This document shows positions 45,868-53,920 of a stretch of DNA of 64,000 nt, piece after piece (position 1 is the first letter of the stretch; each line of letters begins with the position of its first letter). The DNA is from Henriciella sp. (GTDB lineage Bacteria > Pseudomonadota > Alphaproteobacteria > Caulobacterales > Hyphomonadaceae). The translations under genes were made by a program, and so were the position numbers. Location of the stretch: NCBI GenBank assembly GCA_021776655.1, contig JAJFFK010000004.1:62001-126000 (forward strand). Reading direction: 5' to 3'. The notes beneath the pieces were generated by a model. The model did no database searches, was not told the origin of the DNA, and saw nothing but the letters and a program-made list of their open reading frames with translations.

Positions 45868-47180
45868 CACAACCAGCATCGCGCTTTAGAGCGCTCTCGC
45901 CAAGTCTGTTTTTTGCCGCATTGATCGGGCTGGCTGGATGCGCCACGCAAACACCGGGTCCTGTCGCACCAATTTCAACCGGCGGGCCACGGGTTGATCC
46001 GGTTCTCGGCGATGGTCCGGATGACACTGTGTTCACTCATGGTGACAGCACTCACGGTGACGCCAATGAGCTTGGAACGGTTGAGTATGATGGCGATTAT
46101 GTCCCGCCGCATATGCAAGGCCGCGAGGTCATTCGCGCCGGTGTGATGCTGCCCTTCTCTGACCGCCGCGCCTCAGTGCGGGCGCAGGCCGAAGGGATGC
46201 TGGCTGGGATTGAGTTGGCGCTGTTTGACACAGCTGGCGATAATTTTGTCATCCTGCCGAAAGATACACGCGGATCACAGATCACGACGAAAGAAATGGC
46301 TCAAGAGCTTGTCGAGCAGGGGGCTGACCTCGTTCTCGGGCCGCTATTTGGCGGTAATGTCACGGCGACGCGTACGGTTTTTACCGAAGACGGCGCGCCT
46401 ATTGTGTCCTTTTCAAATGATTCGAGCGTTGTCGGCGGCGGCAATTGGTTGGCCTCAATCGCGCCTGAGGCTGAAGTGGCGGAGATCATTCGTTATGCGT
46501 CGCTGCGCGGGTATGATCAGTTTGCCTTTTTTGGTCCGCAGAGTGGGCTCGGGTTGCGGGTCGAACGCGCCATGCAGCTTGAAGTGTACAATAATGGCGG
46601 CCTGATGATCGGGTCGGAGTTTTACCAATCGGGTGAGGACAATCCGAACGTTGAAGCTGCGTCGTTTGCACAGACAGTTGCTAATGCGGTCGCGGTTGGC
46701 GGGCGGGTCGCTGTTCTGGTGCCTGAGCGCGGCAATCGCCTGCGCCGAATTGCCCCGCTGCTGGCCTATCACGGGGTCGACACGCGCGAGGTAAAAATGC
46801 TTGGCCTTGGGAGCTGGAATGATCCGGCAATCTGGCGTGAGCCAAGCCTGAAAGGGGCCTGGTTCCCATCCCCTCCCGCCGCTGACATTGCTGATTTTGA
46901 AGCCCGCTATGAGCGTCAGTATGGCCGCCCGCCTAGCTCTCTGGCGGCGATTGCCTATGACGCAACCGCGTTGGCAATTGCGCTTGCTGCCGATGGGCAA
47001 CTGAGCCCCGACGAGTTGACCAATCTCGATGGTTTTGCCGGGGTCAATGGATTGTTCCGGTTCCGCGAAGATGGCACGGCGCAGCGCTCATTGTCGATCA
47101 TGGAGATTGATCCGAGTTCAGAGGATGGCGTCAAGCAGATCCGATCGGTTGCGACCGCGTTTGACCCCTCTGCCAGTTAG
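45861..47180 (+). CDS. LpoA-like penicillin-binding protein activator lipoprotein
   Basis: The 439-aa protein has a lipoprotein signal ending GLAGC (Cys27), a Gly/Asp-rich linker and a periplasmic-binding-protein-like domain (about 90–430: RAGVMLPFSD, GADLVLGPLFGGNV, APIVSFSNDSSV). This matches the C-terminal domain of E. coli LpoA, which stimulates PBP1A from the outer membrane; the E. coli N-terminal TPR part is absent, as in shorter alphaproteobacterial members. It sits beside rsmI and yraN as lpoA does. A GGAGGAAG site precedes ATG 45861. Confidence 0.88.
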   Translation: MTSQPASRFRALSPSLFFAALIGLAGCATQTPGPVAPISTGGPRVDPVLGDGPDDTVFTHGDSTHGDANELGTVEYDGDYVPPHMQGREVIRAGVMLPFSDRRASVRAQAEGMLAGIELALFDTAGDNFVILPKDTRGSQITTKEMAQELVEQGADLVLGPLFGGNVTATRTVFTEDGAPIVSFSNDSSVVGGGNWLASIAPEAEVAEIIRYASLRGYDQFAFFGPQSGLGLRVERAMQLEVYNNGGLMIGSEFYQSGEDNPNVEAASFAQTVANAVAVGGRVAVLVPERGNRLRRIAPLLAYHGVDTREVKMLGLGSWNDPAIWREPSLKGAWFPSPPAADIADFEARYERQYGRPPSSLAAIAYDATALAIALAADGQLSPDELTNLDGFAGVNGLFRFREDGTAQRSLSIMEIDPSSEDGVKQIRSVATAFDPSAS

Positions 47181-47203
47181 ACCCTAATGCTAGGCGCCTA
47201 AGC

Positions 47204-47608
47204 TCATGTTTGTGGCGGCGTCTTGTTCGCAACCCCAAGTAATTTCCGTGCTGAAATGCGGTGGCTATCCTTGATATGGCTACCAACCATGGCCAGCGCC
47301 GTGCCCAGCACAGCAGCGTCATCACTGAAACCAAGCCCAGCAAGAACATCCGGGATTGCATCGATTGGCAAGACGAAATAACCCAGCGCTGCAAACAGGA
47401 CCAGTTTGACCTTGCGCGGGGTTTGCGCATCGATGGCGCAATAATAAGCGGCAGCCAGATCGTCTGCGAACGGGATGTGACCAGCGACCCGCAAAAGTTT
47501 CGGAATCAGTTTTCGGCGGGTCCGTTTGGCCTGTGTCTGCGTCGCGATTGGCAACGCAGTTGGCACAGTCTCGCCGTTTTCAATAATGATTTCCGTGGGG
47601 TTAGTCAT
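47204..47608 (-). CDS. DUF1232 (YkvA-family) membrane protein
   Basis: The 134-aa protein contains the DUF1232 core VLFAALGYFVLPIDAIPDVLAGLGFSDD in family order, with one or two hydrophobic segments around residues 65–110. The D-x-IPD motif is the family hallmark. The function is unknown; in other bacteria members lie near envelope or stress genes. It converges with the lpoA-like gene at a 23-bp gap. Confidence 0.85.
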   Translation of the reverse strand: MTNPTEIIIENGETVPTALPIATQTQAKRTRRKLIPKLLRVAGHIPFADDLAAAYYCAIDAQTPRKVKLVLFAALGYFVLPIDAIPDVLAGLGFSDDAAVLGTALAMVGSHIKDSHRISARKLLGVANKTPPQT

Positions 47609-47670
47609 TGGCCAGACGCCTTCTTCCTTCTACATCGCTTCCAGACACATTCACTTGAGGAGAAAACGTC

Positions 47671-48450
47671 ATGGAACTCAACTCCAATATTTCCGCCGTC
47701 ATCACTGGCGGGGCTTCGGGATTAGGCGCGGCTACCGCGCGGGCGCTAGTCTCACACGGCGTCAAAGTCGCACTGTTCGACCTAAATGAAGAAAAAGGCG
47801 AAGCCGTGGCAAAAGAGCTGGGCGGGGTGTTCTGCAATGTCAACGTCACGTCTGACGAGAGCGTTGATGCTGGGTTCGTCAAATCGCGTGCAGCGATTGG
47901 CCAAGAGCGGATCCTGATCAATTGCGCAGGTACCGGCAATGCCGTCAAAACAGCTAGCCGCGACCGTGAGACCGGTGAGATCCGGCATTTCCCGCTGGAT
48001 AAGTTCAACCTGATCATTCAGATCAATTTAGTTGGGACATTTCGCTGTATTGCCAAATCTGCTGCAGGTATGATGACGCTGGATGCGATTGATGGGGAAC
48101 GCGGCGCGATTGTAAACACCGCCTCGGTGGCAGCTGAAGATGGCCAAATTGGACAGGCGTCCTACTCGGCCTCGAAAGGCGGGGTGGTAGGCATGACATT
48201 GCCAATCGCGCGTGACCTGAGCCGCGAAATGATCCGGGTCAACACGATCCTGCCGGGTATCTTCGATACGCCGCTTCTGGCCGGTGCGCCTGAAAATGTG
48301 CGTCTGGCCCTCGGCGCGCAAGTACCGAACCCGGCGCGTCTGGGTATACCAGATGAATATGCCTCCCTGGCGATTGAGATGTGCCGCAATGGCTATTTCA
48401 ATGGCGAGGATGTGCGCCTTGATGGGGCCATTCGCATGGCGCCGCGCTGA
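47671..48450 (+). CDS. 3-hydroxyacyl-CoA dehydrogenase type II-like SDR (HSD10-like)
   Basis: The 259-aa protein has TGGASGLG (nucleotide binding), FDLNEEKGE with Asp favouring NAD, NCAGTGNAVKT, SVAAEDGQIGQASYSASKGG (Ser, Tyr and Lys of the catalytic set) and PGIFDTPLLAG. This order matches the HSD17B10-like 3-hydroxyacyl-CoA or 2-methyl-3-hydroxybutyryl-CoA dehydrogenases of branched-chain acyl-CoA breakdown. A GAGGAG site precedes the start and a terminator follows. Confidence 0.9.
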   Translation: MELNSNISAVITGGASGLGAATARALVSHGVKVALFDLNEEKGEAVAKELGGVFCNVNVTSDESVDAGFVKSRAAIGQERILINCAGTGNAVKTASRDRETGEIRHFPLDKFNLIIQINLVGTFRCIAKSAAGMMTLDAIDGERGAIVNTASVAAEDGQIGQASYSASKGGVVGMTLPIARDLSREMIRVNTILPGIFDTPLLAGAPENVRLALGAQVPNPARLGIPDEYASLAIEMCRNGYFNGEDVRLDGAIRMAPR

Positions 48451-48476
48451 GGCGTTCTGAACTTCAGAGACAATTG

Positions 48477-48505
48477 AAAAAGCCCGCCATTTGGCGGGCT
48501 TTTTT
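48477..48505. terminator. Bidirectional Rho-independent terminator
   Basis: An 8-bp GC stem (AGCCCGCC/GGCGGGCT) with an ATTT loop has five As on its left and six Ts on its right, so it can stop both the SDR gene and the convergent lipoprotein gene that ends at 48518. Confidence 0.9.
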
Positions 48506-48517
48506 GATCAAGTCATA

Positions 48518-49132
48518 TCAGGTCGTTTCGGGACGAAGAATTTTCCCAAACAGGTTCGCCTGAACCTCATCGGCGCTAAAATAGGCCGGATCGTCCGGTT
48601 TATCACCGTGACCCATGATAATTTCGGCGCTGGCTTCATAGCGAATGATTTCGCGATAATCATAGCTACCGCCCCAGAATGGATCATGGTGACCATAGCC
48701 ACTACGATATCCGTGACCATAGCCACTACGATACCCAAATGCGCTGGACCGGCGGAAACCATACGGATAACCCCGCAAACGTCCGTGGCGGCCATAGAAC
48801 GCATAGTTGCAGGCAAACCCGGAATAGTACGGGTCGTAATACCCTGATGATACTAAAGAGCGGTCGGCCTCGGTTTCGCGCAGGACCACTCTGAAATGGT
48901 CGTAACCTTGCTGGTCGGTCAGCTCTGCCGCGCGATATAGAAGATAGGTCTCAACCGTTTGGCGATCAGTTAGACTGTTGCCGGAAAAACTGATCTGCCA
49001 GCGGTTCGATTCAATTTGCTGATTCTCATATCCACGGGTTCCGCTTGAGGCGGCCTGGTATGGTGTCGCAGTGGCACATGCCCCCAAAGTGACAAGCGCG
49101 GCCAGCGCGGCGATTAGATGCGTCTTGGTCAT
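48518..49132 (-). CDS. CC0125/CC1285-family lipoprotein
   Basis: The 204-aa protein has a lipoprotein signal ending TLGAC (Cys19) and the family opening TPYQAAS, GYENQQIESNRWQISFSGNSLTDRQTVE in compressed form, then LLYRAAELTDQQGYDHF. This family is named after two Caulobacter proteins and has no known activity. A Gly/Tyr-rich stretch (YRSGYGHG twice) comes from a 24-bp tandem duplication near 48689–48738. An AGGAGAG site precedes the start. Confidence 0.88.
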   Translation of the reverse strand: MTKTHLIAALAALVTLGACATATPYQAASSGTRGYENQQIESNRWQISFSGNSLTDRQTVETYLLYRAAELTDQQGYDHFRVVLRETEADRSLVSSGYYDPYYSGFACNYAFYGRHGRLRGYPYGFRRSSAFGYRSGYGHGYRSGYGHHDPFWGGSYDYREIIRYEASAEIIMGHGDKPDDPAYFSADEVQANLFGKILRPETT

Positions 49133-49267
49133 ATCTGAACACTCTCCTATAGCCATCGTTCATATCCTATTAACATATGCAAGCTGAACGCCAGATAACT
49201 CTTTGGCAATTACTCGTGATATCTCAACAAGACAACAGAAACCAATTTGTCAGATGCCAGCGGCGCG

Positions 49268-50083
49268 CTACTTGTCGCCTTTGTACAGAATAACCTTTCG
49301 ATGCGGGAACGGGATCTCGATTCCGGCTTCATCCAGAGCTTTTTTGACGGCTTCAGGCACCGAATAGCGTACATCGAACCAGTGCTCGCCCTTGACGAAT
49401 GGGCGGGTGATAAAATCAACCGAGCTGTCATTCAGAGTCGAGACCACAATATCCGGCGCAGGGTCGCTCAGAATAAGCGGGTGGTCAGCAAACACTTTGG
49501 CGATCACCTTGCGGGTCTTGTCGATATCGGAATCATATGACACGCCGAAGACCAGCTCGACGCCGCGTATCGGGTGATGGCTATGATTGATGATCTGATC
49601 GCCCCAGATTTTGGAATTGGGGACAATGATCTGCTGATGGTCAAACGTTCGTAGCACAGTTGTGAACAGGGTAATCTCCTCGACATTGCCGAAATTGCCA
49701 GCCGCATCGATAAACTCACCAATTTTGTAGGGCCGAAAGAGCATCAGCATGACACCGGCAGCGACGTTTGACATCGCACCTTGCAAAGCAAGCCCAACCG
49801 CCAGGCCGGTAGCACCCAGCAAAGCGACAATGGATGTGGTTTCGATACCGAACTGGCCAAGAACCGCGATGAACACGAAGGCCAGGATGACATAGCGGGC
49901 AACACTGCCGAGGAATTTGAACAATGTATCATCAAGCGATTCCTTGCTTGCACCGATGCCGACAATGATTTTGCCAATCCGCCCGGCGACCCAGCTACCG
50001 ATGATGAAAATCAGCGCGGCGAGCAGTACATTTGTCCCCAGCTCCACGGCCATTGGTAGGTATTGTTCGATGAATTGTTCCAT
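49268..50083 (-). CDS. mscS: Small-conductance mechanosensitive channel (MscS)
   Basis: The 271-aa protein has three membrane segments (about 10–40, 55–78, 88–110), the third being the Gly/Ala-rich pore helix GATGLAVGLALQGAMSNVAAGVMLMLF, followed by the beta domain (RPYKIGEFIDAAGNFGNVEEITLF) and the C-terminal cage. Length and layout match E. coli MscS (286 aa). It opens under hypo-osmotic tension in the inner membrane. Confidence 0.95.
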   Translation of the reverse strand: MEQFIEQYLPMAVELGTNVLLAALIFIIGSWVAGRIGKIIVGIGASKESLDDTLFKFLGSVARYVILAFVFIAVLGQFGIETTSIVALLGATGLAVGLALQGAMSNVAAGVMLMLFRPYKIGEFIDAAGNFGNVEEITLFTTVLRTFDHQQIIVPNSKIWGDQIINHSHHPIRGVELVFGVSYDSDIDKTRKVIAKVFADHPLILSDPAPDIVVSTLNDSSVDFITRPFVKGEHWFDVRYSVPEAVKKALDEAGIEIPFPHRKVILYKGDK

Positions 50084-50268
50084 TTGATATAGCCCCCTTA
50101 ATCACGATTGAAGCACGCTAGAATAGATCGAACGGAGATTGTAGGGTGAAATTCAGTCATCGTCCAAGGTGCGATGGTCGCGGTGCTTTTTCTCAACTCG
50201 AGTTTATTTGCCTTCTGTGCACAAGTCCCGTTGAATGCTTGGCAGTTCGTGAGAGGATATGGACCGTG

Positions 50269-51795
50269 ATGTTATTTCGACGCTTTGTTGCCCCTGTACT
50301 GGCATGTTTGTGGCTTGTTGCATGCGGCGGGGGTGATGGCACTCCAACCCCACCAGTGCTGGTGAATGGTCCACCGATCTTCAGCTCTCCGGCAACTATA
50401 TCCGTCAACGAGAACGCAGCGGGGGTCATATACACGCTTGCTGCGACGGATCCGGAAGGCGGTGCGATAACCATCTCGGTCACCCCTGGCGGTGATGAAG
50501 CCGTTTTCAACATTGATCTGGCGACGGGTGATGTCACTGCGATCACTCCACTCGATTTCGAAAACCCGTCAGATGGTAATGTGGATAATGTATACACGTT
50601 GACCTTCGAAGTCAGCGATCCAAATGGCTTGACCGCGTCCCTGACAGTATCAATCACAGTGCTTGATGTTGCTGAAGGTATGCAGTTGCAGCGGGTCGGA
50701 ACAGGCTTTTCACAGCCGCTTTATCTGGAAGGCTTACCTGGAACCACAAATGTGCTGGTGCTGCAAAAAGGCGGACGTATTCGCATTCTGAACCCTGAGA
50801 CAGGCGCGATTGATTCAACTGATTTCCTGAATGTGTCTGCGACGATATCGACGGCTGGCGAGGGTGGTTTGCTCGGGCTCGCTTTTTCTCCCAGCTTCGC
50901 CACGGACCGGATGTTTTATCTCAATGTCACCAACACTTCTGGGGACACCGAAATTCGCCGTTACACTATGTTTACAGGCTCTACGACGCAGGCTGACCCA
51001 TCGACCAGCGATGTGATCCTGACTTTTGCACAGCCGCGGACCAACCATAATGCTGGGTGGATCGGCTTCTCTAATGACGGAATGCTGTTCATCCCAACCG
51101 GGGATGGCGGCGAGCAGGGCGACCCAAACGGTCACGCGCAGGATACCAATGACATTCTTGGCAAAGTGCTGCGGGTTGATGTGTCTGGTGACGATTTCCC
51201 GAGCGATGCGAGCCGCGACTATGCAATCCCGACAGGCAATGCTTTTCCATCCGGTGGCGGCTTGCCAGAAATCTTTGCTTATGGTGTGCGCAACCCGTTT
51301 CGTTGCAGCTTTGACCGTGTAACCGGTGACCTGTTTATCGCCGATGTCGGACAATCATCGCGTGAGGAGATTGATCGTTTACGGCCCGGCGATGTTGGCA
51401 CCAATTTTGGCTGGGCCGATCAAGAAGGCACGATTGATCACAGCTCAACGGATCGCGCAGAACTGGTTGATCCAGTGGCCGAGTACCTTCGCGGCTCGGG
51501 GCCGCTACAGGGACAATCAGTTACCGGTGGCTATGTCCATCGCGGCAATGTCGATCCAATCAAGGATCATTATGTGTTCGGTGATTTCGTATCGGCAAAT
51601 GTCTGGGCCATTCCAGTGACTGACCTGATTGTTGGCCAAACAGTCGCGGCAGCTCAGTTTGTCAGGCTCAATCCATCCCTGGTTCCGAATGCCGGGTCGC
51701 TATCCCAAATTTCTAGTTTTGGCGAAGACCTGGCGGGTAACCTGTACATTATCTCGCTAGGCGGCGATGTCTTCCGTATTGAAAGCACATCTTAG
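50269..51795 (+). CDS. Lipoprotein with cadherin-like domain and PQQ-type sugar dehydrogenase propeller
   Basis: The start at 50269 opens a lipoprotein signal ending WLVAC (Cys19). A cadherin-like domain (about 35–135: VNENAAGVIYTLAATDPEGG, FEVSDPNGL) precedes a GSDH/YliI-like six-bladed propeller (about 140–505). Its first blade reads FSQPLYLEGLPGT, then GLLGLAFSP, RTNHNAGW with His260, equivalent to the catalytic His of soluble glucose dehydrogenase, and PTGDGGEQGDP. Such enzymes oxidise aldose sugars with PQQ in the periplasm. PQQ dependence is inferred; no pqq genes are in the window. The stop codon lies within a perfect inverted repeat. Confidence 0.9.
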   Translation: MLFRRFVAPVLACLWLVACGGGDGTPTPPVLVNGPPIFSSPATISVNENAAGVIYTLAATDPEGGAITISVTPGGDEAVFNIDLATGDVTAITPLDFENPSDGNVDNVYTLTFEVSDPNGLTASLTVSITVLDVAEGMQLQRVGTGFSQPLYLEGLPGTTNVLVLQKGGRIRILNPETGAIDSTDFLNVSATISTAGEGGLLGLAFSPSFATDRMFYLNVTNTSGDTEIRRYTMFTGSTTQADPSTSDVILTFAQPRTNHNAGWIGFSNDGMLFIPTGDGGEQGDPNGHAQDTNDILGKVLRVDVSGDDFPSDASRDYAIPTGNAFPSGGGLPEIFAYGVRNPFRCSFDRVTGDLFIADVGQSSREEIDRLRPGDVGTNFGWADQEGTIDHSSTDRAELVDPVAEYLRGSGPLQGQSVTGGYVHRGNVDPIKDHYVFGDFVSANVWAIPVTDLIVGQTVAAAQFVRLNPSLVPNAGSLSQISSFGEDLAGNLYIISLGGDVFRIESTS

Positions 51796-51849
51796 GCTCC
51801 AAACCCACTCACACCGTGAAAGTGGCGATTTGAGTGGGTTTGGAGCCTA
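51793..51849. repeat. Perfect 19-bp inverted repeat containing the upstream stop codon
   Basis: Arms 51793–51811 and 51831–51849 (TAGGCTCCAAACCCACTCA and its complement) pair perfectly across a 19-nt loop. The TAG that begins the left arm is the stop of the sugar-dehydrogenase gene. No T-run follows on either side. One arm recurs at 18011–18034. Confidence 0.85.
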
Positions 51850-51871
51850 GGGATAGGCGTTTGAGGCAAGT

Positions 51872-51900
51872 AAAAACGGCGGCCCGATCAGAGCCGCCGT
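51872..51900 (-). terminator. Rho-independent terminator of the aldehyde dehydrogenase gene
   Basis: On the minus strand an 8-bp stem (ACGGCGGC/GCCGCCGT) with a 9-nt loop is followed by TTTT, 23 bp beyond the aldehyde dehydrogenase stop. Confidence 0.85.
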
Positions 51901-51922
51901 TTCTATTTGCGTGTGCAGGCGT

Positions 51923-53353
51923 TTAAGCGGCTGCAGAGCCAAGCACGGCTTTGATCTCGAGGAATTCCTCAAACCCATGCTCGCCCCATTCGCGGCCATT
52001 GCCGGACATTTTGAAGCCACCAAATGGCGCGCTGAAATCTGGCGGTGGGCCGTTGACGGCAACTTGCCCAGCGCGAATGCGGGTCGCGATCTTGTTGGCC
52101 TCATCCAGTGGTCCCTGTACGTAGCCTGCCAGACCATATTCAGTATCATTGGCCATCTCGACGGCTTCATCAACGCTATCATATGGGATCATCACCATAA
52201 CCGGGCCAAAGATTTCTTCGCGGGCAACTGTCATGTCATTGGTGACATCGCCAAACACGGTTGGACGGGCGAAATAGCCACGGTTGAGGCCTTCAGGACG
52301 GCCTGTCCCACCGGCGAGTAAAGTCGCGCCTTCGTCGATGCCCGCCTGGATCAAGTTTTGAACTTTCTGGTATTGATTGGCGTTAGAGATCGGGCCGATC
52401 GCACCGGCTTCGGCTTCGCGAGGCATTTGTACTTTGACAGCACCGGCAACCGCCGCTGCGATGGTTTTGGCTTCATCGTTCAGCTTGCGTGGAACAAACA
52501 TTCGCGACGGCGCATTACATGACTGGCCGGTATTGTTCATCATATGCATGACGCCGCCGGTCACAGCCTTTTGCAGATTGGCGTCCGGCAGCACGATGTT
52601 TGGCGACTTGCCGCCAAGTTCCTGGGCGACGCGTTTGACAGTCGGCGCGGCAGCTTGCGCAACCAGGATACCAGCGCGGGTTGAGCCGGTGAAGCTCATC
52701 ATGTCGACATCAGGGTGGGCGGACAGGGTTGCGCCAACACCAGGACCATCGCCATTGACCAGGTTGAACACGCCAGCAGGCACGCCTGCTTCATGCATGA
52801 TCTCAGTAAGAATCATGGCGTTAAGCGGCGAGATTTCTGACGGCTTGAGAACCATTGTACAGCCAGCCGCGATCGCCGGAGCGACTTTACAGGCAATCTG
52901 GTTGAGCGGCCAATTCCATGGCGTGATGAAGCCACAAACCCCAATCGGTTCCTTGCGCAACAGCGTCGTGCCGCGCATTTCCTCGAACTTGTAGTTTCGT
53001 AGAACTGAAGCAGCTGTCGCGAAATGGCCCATTCCTGATGGAACCTGCGCTGCATTGGCCAGCCACATGGGCGCCCCCATCTCGTCGGAAATGGCTTCGG
53101 CCAAATCTGGGATGCGCGCCTGAATGCCAGCGGTGATCTTGTCGAGCAGGTCGGCGCGATACTCTACCGATGTGGTCGAGAAGGCTGGGAAAGCAGTCTT
53201 GGCTGCGGCGACCGCTTTGTCGACATCAGCAGATGAGCCAAGTGAGATTTTCGCAAATGCTTCTTCAGTTGCCGGGTTTTCAACCTCCAGCGCGCGCGGC
53301 GCGACGGGATCAACCCATTCGCCATTAATATAAAACTGCAAAAACTCTTTCAT
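51923..53353 (-). CDS. NAD(P)-dependent aldehyde dehydrogenase
   Basis: The 476-aa protein has the ALDH cofactor and catalytic set: PWNWP with Asn147, KPSEISPL, FTGSTRAG, Glu245 in QELGGKSP and the nucleophile Cys279 in NTGQSCNAPSR, then EEIFGPV and a C-terminal PFGGFKMSG. It oxidises an aldehyde to the acid; the substrate is not predictable. A GGGAGG site precedes the start and a terminator follows. Confidence 0.95.
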   Translation of the reverse strand: MKEFLQFYINGEWVDPVAPRALEVENPATEEAFAKISLGSSADVDKAVAAAKTAFPAFSTTSVEYRADLLDKITAGIQARIPDLAEAISDEMGAPMWLANAAQVPSGMGHFATAASVLRNYKFEEMRGTTLLRKEPIGVCGFITPWNWPLNQIACKVAPAIAAGCTMVLKPSEISPLNAMILTEIMHEAGVPAGVFNLVNGDGPGVGATLSAHPDVDMMSFTGSTRAGILVAQAAAPTVKRVAQELGGKSPNIVLPDANLQKAVTGGVMHMMNNTGQSCNAPSRMFVPRKLNDEAKTIAAAVAGAVKVQMPREAEAGAIGPISNANQYQKVQNLIQAGIDEGATLLAGGTGRPEGLNRGYFARPTVFGDVTNDMTVAREEIFGPVMVMIPYDSVDEAVEMANDTEYGLAGYVQGPLDEANKIATRIRAGQVAVNGPPPDFSAPFGGFKMSGNGREWGEHGFEEFLEIKAVLGSAAA

Positions 53354-53446
53354 GGCTTACGCCTCCCGTAATTATTTATCGTCCTGACCATAGTATAGGG
53401 GGAGAGAGCGCCACGTGCGAGTCCTGCCGCTGCGGAATCGGCGTGA

Positions 53447-53920
53447 CTATTTGGACAGTTTGACCAAAGCCTCGTCGAGTGCCGAGAGAAACCGTGAGCG
53501 ATCAGACTTGCTGAACAGGGCCGGGCCGCCAATGTTTTGCTGTGTCGCCCCGGCGCGCAGATCGGCCATGATCGCGCGTGTGGCGATGGCTGATCCGATT
53601 GAATTCTCCGTGAACGGTTTGCCATTTGAGCCAAGCGTGATCGCTCCGGCTTTCAAGGTGCGCTCCGCCAGCAAGATGTCAGCGGTGATGACCACTGAGT
53701 TTGCATTGGCGCGCTCTGCAATCCAATCATCAGCGGCATCAAAGCTGTCATTGACGGTGATATGCTTGATTAGAGGATGGGCCGGCACACGCAGGAAAGA
53801 GTTACTGACCAGCGTCACTGGCACCTGTTTGCGCAGGGCGACCTTGTAAATCTCATCTTTGACCGGGCAAGCATCCGCATCAACCAGGATGTGTGGTTTG
53901 CCTGTGTCCTGATGATCCAT
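53447..53920 (-). CDS. YaiI/YqxD-family (UPF0178, DUF188) protein
   Basis: The 157-aa protein has the family signature ILVDADACPVKDEIYKVA, then VTLVSNSFLRVP, ADDWIAERANANSVVITADILLAER in order, and TRAIMADLRAG. The acidic cluster resembles a PIN-like nuclease site, but no activity is established. Its start overlaps the stop of the DUF853 gene by 1 bp (TAATG), indicating translational coupling. Confidence 0.93.
   Translation of the reverse strand: MDHQDTGKPHILVDADACPVKDEIYKVALRKQVPVTLVSNSFLRVPAHPLIKHITVNDSFDAADDWIAERANANSVVITADILLAERTLKAGAITLGSNGKPFTENSIGSAIATRAIMADLRAGATQQNIGGPALFSKSDRSRFLSALDEALVKLSK

Noticed and set aside
48689-48738. The 24-bp tandem duplication as part of a CRISPR-like array
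   Set aside because: Units are directly adjacent without spacers and lie in frame within a lipoprotein gene.
51793-51849. The 19-bp hairpin as a Rho-independent terminator
   Set aside because: There is no T-tract on either side, the loop is long, and one arm recurs elsewhere in the window.
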